64,000 nucleotides of DNA from Ureaplasma urealyticum serovar 8 str. ATCC 27618 (GTDB lineage: Bacteria > Bacillota_I > Bacilli_A > Mycoplasmatales > Mycoplasmoidaceae): contig NZ_AAYN02000002.1 in assembly GCF_000169535.1 (NCBI RefSeq), forward strand, positions 488,642-552,641, in the 5' to 3' direction. Position 1 is the stretch's first letter. Each line of letters starts with the position of its first letter. The notes under the pieces were generated by a model. It did no database searches. It saw nothing but the letters and a program-made list of their open reading frames with translations, and was not told the origin of the DNA. This document shows, piece after piece, positions 58,563 to 64,000 of this stretch. A program made the translations under genes and the position numbers.

Positions 58563-59610
58563 AATCTTTATTTTCCTTTAAATCTTTTGCGATTTTACTT
58601 TTTGAAATATCAGTTAAGGTTTCAATTTCTCTGACTGTAAAACCTTGTTCTTTTAGTATATTAATATCTAGATGATTATCAACCAAATCATAATATAATC
58701 GTTTTAAATATTCATTAGGATCGTTAGGATCAGAAAATGCTAATGATGATTTAATTAGATTTTTTAATTTTCCAGGATAAGGCATAACTTTGGCATTTTT
58801 AATGATTTTCTTAAACAAATTTTTGTTTTTATTAATATTTTCCATTCGTTGTGAATAGTATTCTAAAATAATTCATCCAATATCTTGTATATCTTCTTTT
58901 TCATAATGTGAAAAATCAATAGCATAATCAAATCGACGTAGTAGTGCATCATCAAAATATTGATGTAAATTAGTTGTTGCAATTAATAAAATTGATTTAT
59001 TTAAGTTATCTAAACAAGTTAAAATTGTTGATGTTGCTCGTCCCATTTCACGTGAATCATTATTATTAATACGATCCATTGTAATAGCATCTATTTCATC
59101 TAATAAAATAAGAACATTTTCTGGATTAGGGAACGCATTAATTTCATCAAACAATTCTTTAATATTTTTAGCTGTTCTTCCTAACATACTATCAACAATC
59201 GAAGATAAATTAACTTTATATAATTCTTTTTTCAAAAGACGTGCAAGACTTTTAACAGATTCAGTTTTTCCAGTTCCTGGTGGTCCTTTAAATAAAAATT
59301 TATTTAAATCAAATCCCTTTTTATATGCATTTATTAAACCATCTATTTCTTTTTGAATAGCTTCAGGTATTGGTAGTGGTTCAAATTTGTGCAAATCAAC
59401 TTTTTCAAAAAAATCAGATGTTAATTCACTTTTTAACGATTGAGGAGTAAAAACATTAGAACGACTAATTAGTCCCATAATATAACTCGCAATTTCATTA
59501 TCACCATGATCATCAAAATATTTAGCAATTTCATTAGCTTGATTAATAAAACTATTTTCATCATTACTAACATGGTATTTAATTAGATTAACAATATCAA
59601 CTTTTTTCAT
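58555..59610 (-). CDS. AAA+ ATPase, IetA-like
   Basis: A 351-aa AAA+ protein. N-terminal ~80 residues are family-specific, then Walker A GPPGTGKT (109-116), a pore-like region (SSIVDSMLGRTAKNIKELF), Walker B LILLDEIDAIT (Asp171, Glu172), sensor 1 IATTN and the Arg-finger LLRRFD. The C-terminal part has an HTH-like ending (LKEQGFTVREIETLTDISKSKIAKDL). It overlaps the S8 protease gene by eight bases, which indicates they work as a pair. Its close AAA subtype (spastin/FtsH-like core) matches the ATPase of IetAS modules. Confidence 0.85.
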
Positions 59611-59706
59611 ATTTAATTTCTACTCCTGATATTAATGCAATAAAATTCTAACACATTACAAAAACAAATATAACAATTTTAGGACAAATTTTTCAAAACA
59701 AAAAGA

Positions 59707-59726
59707 AAACACCCTAAAGGGTGTTT
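59707..59726 (-). terminator. Terminator of pheST
   Basis: Perfect 8-bp stem AAACACCC / GGGTGTTT, 4-base loop, followed on the minus strand by TTCTTTTTG, 25 bases after the pheT stop. Confidence 0.85.
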
Positions 59727-59750
59727 AGTTGTTAATAAAAATTTATAAAA

Positions 59751-62069
59751 TTAGAATTGTTTTAAATAGTTATTAACTTCTTGCTCAATAACTGCAATTT
59801 GCTCGCTACTTAAATTAGATGAGTAATCATTAATATAGTATTTAAAAGTATAAATGATTTCATCATCTTTTACATAAAGATCACTAATTTCAACTTTTCT
59901 AATATTTTTAATTTTTTCAATATTATCCATTACATCATTTAAATCAACATTAGAAGCTAATTTAACACTAACATCACGCACTATATCATGATATACACTT
60001 GGTTTAATCACTTTAGTAATTGCTTGTTCTTGATTTAAATAACTAGTTAAATTTAAATTAATAACAAAAATATCATTATTTAAACCATATGTTTTTTTGA
60101 TTTGATTTTTTAATTGACCAATAAAACCAAAAACCTGTTTGTTTTCATTAACTAAAGCTAATTGATTATTTTCATATAGTTCATTAACAATATGATTTGT
60201 ATCATATACATAACTAATATTTAATTTTGTTAATAAAACGTGTAATAAAGCTTTTGTAGTTACGAAATTATTAACTACTATTGAATCATTAAGTTTTGCA
60301 TTAATCAATGGTTTACATAAAACAATTGATAAAATTGTTTGTTGATTTGAATTGATTGGATTAATCTTTGAAATTTCAAAGATATTTTCTAATTCATTTT
60401 TTTGATTTTGATTGTATTCTAATACTTCAAGTAAAGAATTAAGATTATTTAGTTTTAGATGTGAACGTATATTTGAAATTGGATTATTAATTTCATAAGC
60501 TTGTTGAAAATTAAAGAAATCAAATTCATAAGCTTGTGTTTGGCTTTTTAAATTATAAGTTTTACATTCAAACAATCCTTGATCAACTAAAAAATCACTA
60601 ACTTTTTTTTCAAAGTCATAAGCAATATTGTTTTTAAAACTTAAAATATCAAAATTAATTGGTTGGGGTTTAATTTGTTGGATACTAAATTTTTTCATAA
60701 TATCTTCATAAACATCAAACTCATTTAAAACATCATATCGATGACTTGGTGTAATTAAATTAGTTTTATTGATTTTATAGCCCAAACGTTTTAAAAAAGT
60801 ATGTGCAGTGTCCAAATTAATTTTTGTACCCACAAAATCACTTACTTGATCAATTTTATTTTTAATAACATTATGAACTAAATGTTTGAAATAACAAATT
60901 AGTTTTGCATCTAATTTAAAATGTGCTAATAATTTTTTTAAAGTAGCTTTAGTAACATAATTAGTTAAAGGTTTACTAAAACGCATTGCTGCTGTTGTAT
61001 TAATTTTTAAACGACGTGCAGTGTTTGCAATTAATAAGGGATTAAAATTAGCGCATTCAATATAAGCAGTTGTTGTATTATTATCAATTTTAGAATCATT
61101 TGAACCAATAATACCAGCTAATGCTAAAATCTTTTGATCATCTACAATAATTAGATCACCTTTTTTAATTGCATACTCTTTTTGATCTAAACCTAATAAA
61201 ATACTATCTTCTTCAGCGTTTTTAACAATAATTTGACCACTAATCTTATGTGCATCAAAAGCATGAAGAGGATTAGCAGTTAGTAGTGTTAAAAAATTCA
61301 TGTTATCAGCGAAATTATTAACAATTTTGATTTGGTTATTAACTAATACACTTTTAGTATTTCATTTTAAAGTATAGTTTTGAATATTTTTAACTTCAAT
61401 CATTCCATATGAATTAACATCATCAGATAAAATTCTTACATTAACGATCTCTTTATGTGAGCGATGGTTAATTGTCGCATCAATTACATATTCTAAATCA
61501 AAATAAGCACATAGTTCTTTAGCCATTCAAAAATAACCATTTAAATCATTTCGATTTGAGGGAATTGATAAATCTAAAATAACATCATCTAAATTAAAAA
61601 TTTGATTTGGTGTTTTATAATGATCATAACTATCATGTAAAACTAAGATTCCATCCAAATCGGTTTGTCCTAAAAAATGAGCAACTTCAGGATTAATTTC
61701 ACTATAAGCACACAACATTCCATTTGAAACATACCCTCTTAGTTCACGTGGTGTAATTTTTAAACCATTAGCTAATTCAGCATTTATCTTAGCTAAAACA
61801 ACTCAATTGTTAACATTAAAATTATCTGCACCACAAACAATTTCATAAACTTCTTGATTTGCTTTAACTTTAACTAAATTTAAATGATTAGCATTAGGAT
61901 GTTTAGTTTTTTCTAATACTTTAGCAAAAACTAAATTAGTACTTGGTTTAATGGTATTAATCGTTTCAACTTCACAACCTAAATCCATTAAAGCTGTACA
62001 TAATTCATTTAAAGAAATCTTTTTTAGTTTTGGACTAATCTTATGCAATAAATTTAAACTTAAAATCAT
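59751..62069 (-). CDS. pheT: Phenylalanyl-tRNA synthetase beta subunit
   Basis: A 772-aa subunit. N-terminal EMAP-type tRNA-binding domain (about 40-150; VFAKVLEKTKHPNANHLNLVKV), B3/B4 editing domain (LDLSIPSNRNDLNGYF, then LHAFDAHKISGQI), B5 (TKINLDTAHTFLKRLGY, TPSHRYDVLNEFDVYEDI), and a C-terminal anticodon-binding fold (PSVYHDIVRDVSV to the end). It partners PheS, encoded 32 bases upstream. Confidence 0.97.
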
Positions 62070-62101
62070 CTTTTTTTTACTCTTTCATTGAATTTAGGAA
62101 T

Positions 62102-63103
62102 TTATTTAATTTGGGCATTAAATTTAAAGTTGTTTGAATATAAATAACGAATATCATCAATTTCATACTTTAACATAGCAATCCGATCAATACCCACACC
62201 AAAAGCCATTCCTGTTTTAATATCATTAATATTAGCAGCTTTTAAAACGTTTTCATGTAACATCCCTGTTCCCATGATTTCAATTCATGTGCTTTTTTTA
62301 CAAACAGCACATCCTTTTAAATCGCATTTAAAACATTGAACATCAACCTCAAACGAAGGTTCAGTAAATGGAAAAAAACTTAAGCGATAGCGTGTTTTTA
62401 AATTCTGACCAAATAAATATTTAATTAAACTATCAATTAATCATTTTAAATTAGCAACGGTTAAACCTTCTTTAACTCATACAAAATCAACTTGGTTAAA
62501 TTGATGACTATGAGTTGCATCATCATCATCTTTTCGATAAACATTACCAAAAGACATAATGCGAATGTCTTTGTGAGGATTGTTTTCTAAAACTTGAGCA
62601 GTTGTGGTTGTACAATGAGTACGTAACATTTGTACAGAATTAATAAAAAAAGAATCAGCAGTTGCTCTTGCTGGGTGATTTTCATCAATATTTAAATGAT
62701 CAAAATTATAAACTGGTGAAACAACTTCTGGGCCACTTACAATCTCAAAGTTTAGTTTTTTAAAAAATTGGGCAATATCATCAATAATGTTATTAATAAT
62801 GTGATGATGCCCATTTTTAATAAAGGGAGTAAATAAAGTTTTATTTGCTCATTTTTTTAAATCAATTTGATCGCTTTTATTGTTTAATTCCACTAAAGCT
62901 TGGTTTGTAATTAATTCAATTTGTTGCTTAAATTCATTAATTAACAAACCCATTTCTTTTTTGTTATCACTTTTTTTTAGTTCATCATATAGTGGTAATA
63001 AATGTTGTTTTACAAAAATATTTTTTAGTTCAATCAAATGACGTTCATTACTTGCATTTTGTAAGGTTTGTTTTAAATTTTGAATTAGATTAGCAATATC
63101 CAT
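62102..63103 (-). CDS. pheS: Phenylalanyl-tRNA synthetase alpha subunit
   Basis: A 333-aa class II catalytic subunit. N-terminal coiled coil (1-85), then motif regions [62 protein letters not shown], and the late [22 protein letters not shown] (motif 3). Its ATG lies six bases after the stop of the upstream membrane protein. Confidence 0.97.
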
Positions 63104-63109
63104 AAATAT

Positions 63110-63577
63110 TTACTCGCTTTCTTTTTTAAGATCTTCTTGTTCTTGTTTATCTGTTTTTTGAACTTTATTATTTTTTTGAAAATTACGGAACCAGTTTTTA
63201 ACTAGTTTTTTATCTTTTAATTCTGGAATATAAACATTCGAGTATGATCAATAAGCAAAAATATTAATATTAATAATAATGATTAAAAACGAACTTACAC
63301 CAATAATCGAACCATATTTAAACATTTTAATTTGATTATAAGGTGAATCTAAGCGAAAATCTTTTGTTTTAAAAATTTTAATAATATTTTGTTTTAGTTC
63401 ATTATAATCATCAATTCGTGCATAATAATCTTCAACATAATATGATAAGCGAACTGCTGATCATATAAGTATTGCTAATAAGATAGCAACAAAGATGTAT
63501 GAAATAATTGTAATTACTTTAAAACCCTTGATTGTTTTTAAAAAATCATAAAATTTTTTGCTTTTTTTATTATTCAT
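63110..63577 (-). CDS. Small two-TM membrane protein, unrecognised
   Basis: A 155-aa protein with hydrophobic helices at about 20-42 and 88-110 and charged ends (Lys/Glu-rich C-terminus). It overlaps the nadE stop by eight bases and is followed at once by pheS, so it is translated within a nadE-to-pheT run. No family recognised. Confidence 0.7.
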
Positions 63578-64000
63578 GTTTAGTTCCTAATTTATAATTC
63601 AAAAATAATTTTTTCTTATCAAAAACAAAATGTTTATGAGCATTAATTTCATAGCGTTTTTTAATCATATCAGCAATTGTAGGATCAATTTTACGATATA
63701 GTAAAAATTGATCAAGATCAGCGTATGTAAAACCAAAAAAACTCTCATCTGTTTGATGTTCATCATCTTCGTTTGAAGGTGTTGGAGCACGATTTAAAAT
63801 TTTAGTTGGTAAGCTATAGTAAGCACCTAATTCATAAATGTGTTTTTTTAATAAACCAATTAGCATATGATAATCAGCAGCGCTATCACCATGTTTTGTA
63901 AAAAAACCTAAAATATATTCATCATAATTTAAATTACTTACAACAACACCTCTATACGCATTTGCCATTGCATATAAGTAGTTAGTGCGAATTTTTGGTT
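63570..64000 (-). CDS. nadE: NAD synthetase NadE, C-terminal part (runs off the window)
   Basis: The last 142 residues of an ammonia-type NAD+ synthetase: IRTNYLYAMANA, then GVVVSNLNYDEYILGFFTKHGDSAADYHMLIGLLKK (in the family: GT.N..E...GY.TKYGD), PTKILNRAPTP and FFGFTYADLDQFLLYRK. The start and the ATP-binding SGGxDS motif lie beyond base 64000. It makes NAD from nicotinate adenine dinucleotide and would use the ammonia made by urease. Confidence 0.92.
   Translation of the reverse strand, partial: PKIRTNYLYAMANAYRGVVVSNLNYDEYILGFFTKHGDSAADYHMLIGLLKKHIYELGAYYSLPTKILNRAPTPSNEDDEHQTDESFFGFTYADLDQFLLYRKIDPTIADMIKKRYEINAHKHFVFDKKKLFLNYKLGTKHE

Overview
This window is chromosome from a Ureaplasma species (Mollicutes). 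The DNA is very AT-rich. TGA must be read as tryptophan (genetic code 4) or almost every long gene breaks. Lipoproteins are abundant, and a complete urease operon ureABCEFGD is present with subunit lengths of 101, 124 and 598 aa, the hallmark of Ureaplasma. I cannot fix the species from sequence alone. All CDS coordinates below include the stop codon and assume code 4.

Layout. 0-10 kb: an unrecognised gene, a FecB/FecCD-type metal or siderophore uptake cluster (lipoprotein plus two permeases, no ATPase), mnmA, a secreted protein, a truncated IS256-type transposase, plsY and a polytopic membrane protein. 10-18 kb: dnaJ-grpE behind a CIRCE-like operator, a membrane protein overlapping an IS3-type HTH remnant, then ileS-tsaD-metK. 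18-26 kb: tRNA-Leu(CAA), mutM, a 5'-3' exonuclease, dnaE, nrnA-like, thiI and a PD-(D/E)XK protein; this is a replication, repair and RNA-modification block on the minus strand. 26-32 kb: a plus-strand run with a membrane protein, hrcA, three small conserved genes (one DUF402-like, one DUF3196-like) and a lipoprotein resembling GT80 sialyltransferases. 32-40.5 kb: a frameshifted secreted-protein gene, a ferritin, the urease operon, and a divergent FecE-type ATPase that may serve the permeases at 1-3 kb. 40.5-49.5 kb: tlyA-dinB, ruvAB, a flippase-like membrane protein, a His-rich acidic protein, proS and sufU-sufS. 49.6-53.7 kb: a 1,128-aa lipoprotein and rpe.

53.7-59.6 kb looks like an accessory island. 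It holds a decayed repeat-containing gene, two tandem overlapping DUF4417-like paralogues, and an overlapping AAA+ ATPase / cytoplasmic subtilisin pair that matches the architecture of IetAS anti-phage systems. It is followed by pheST, a small membrane protein and the 3' part of nadE.

How the genes work together. Urease is the energy engine of Ureaplasma: cytosolic urea hydrolysis drives ATP synthesis through the ammonium gradient. It needs nickel, and metal handling recurs nearby (UreE/F/G/D, FecE-type ATPase, ferritin, His-rich protein). HrcA is encoded at 27-28 kb and its likely operator lies in front of dnaJ-grpE at 11.8 kb, so a regulator and its target are both in view. The strongest leads for follow-up are the IetAS-like pair, the GT80-like surface lipoprotein, the tandem DUF4417 operon and a poly-A frameshift gene that may be phase-variable.
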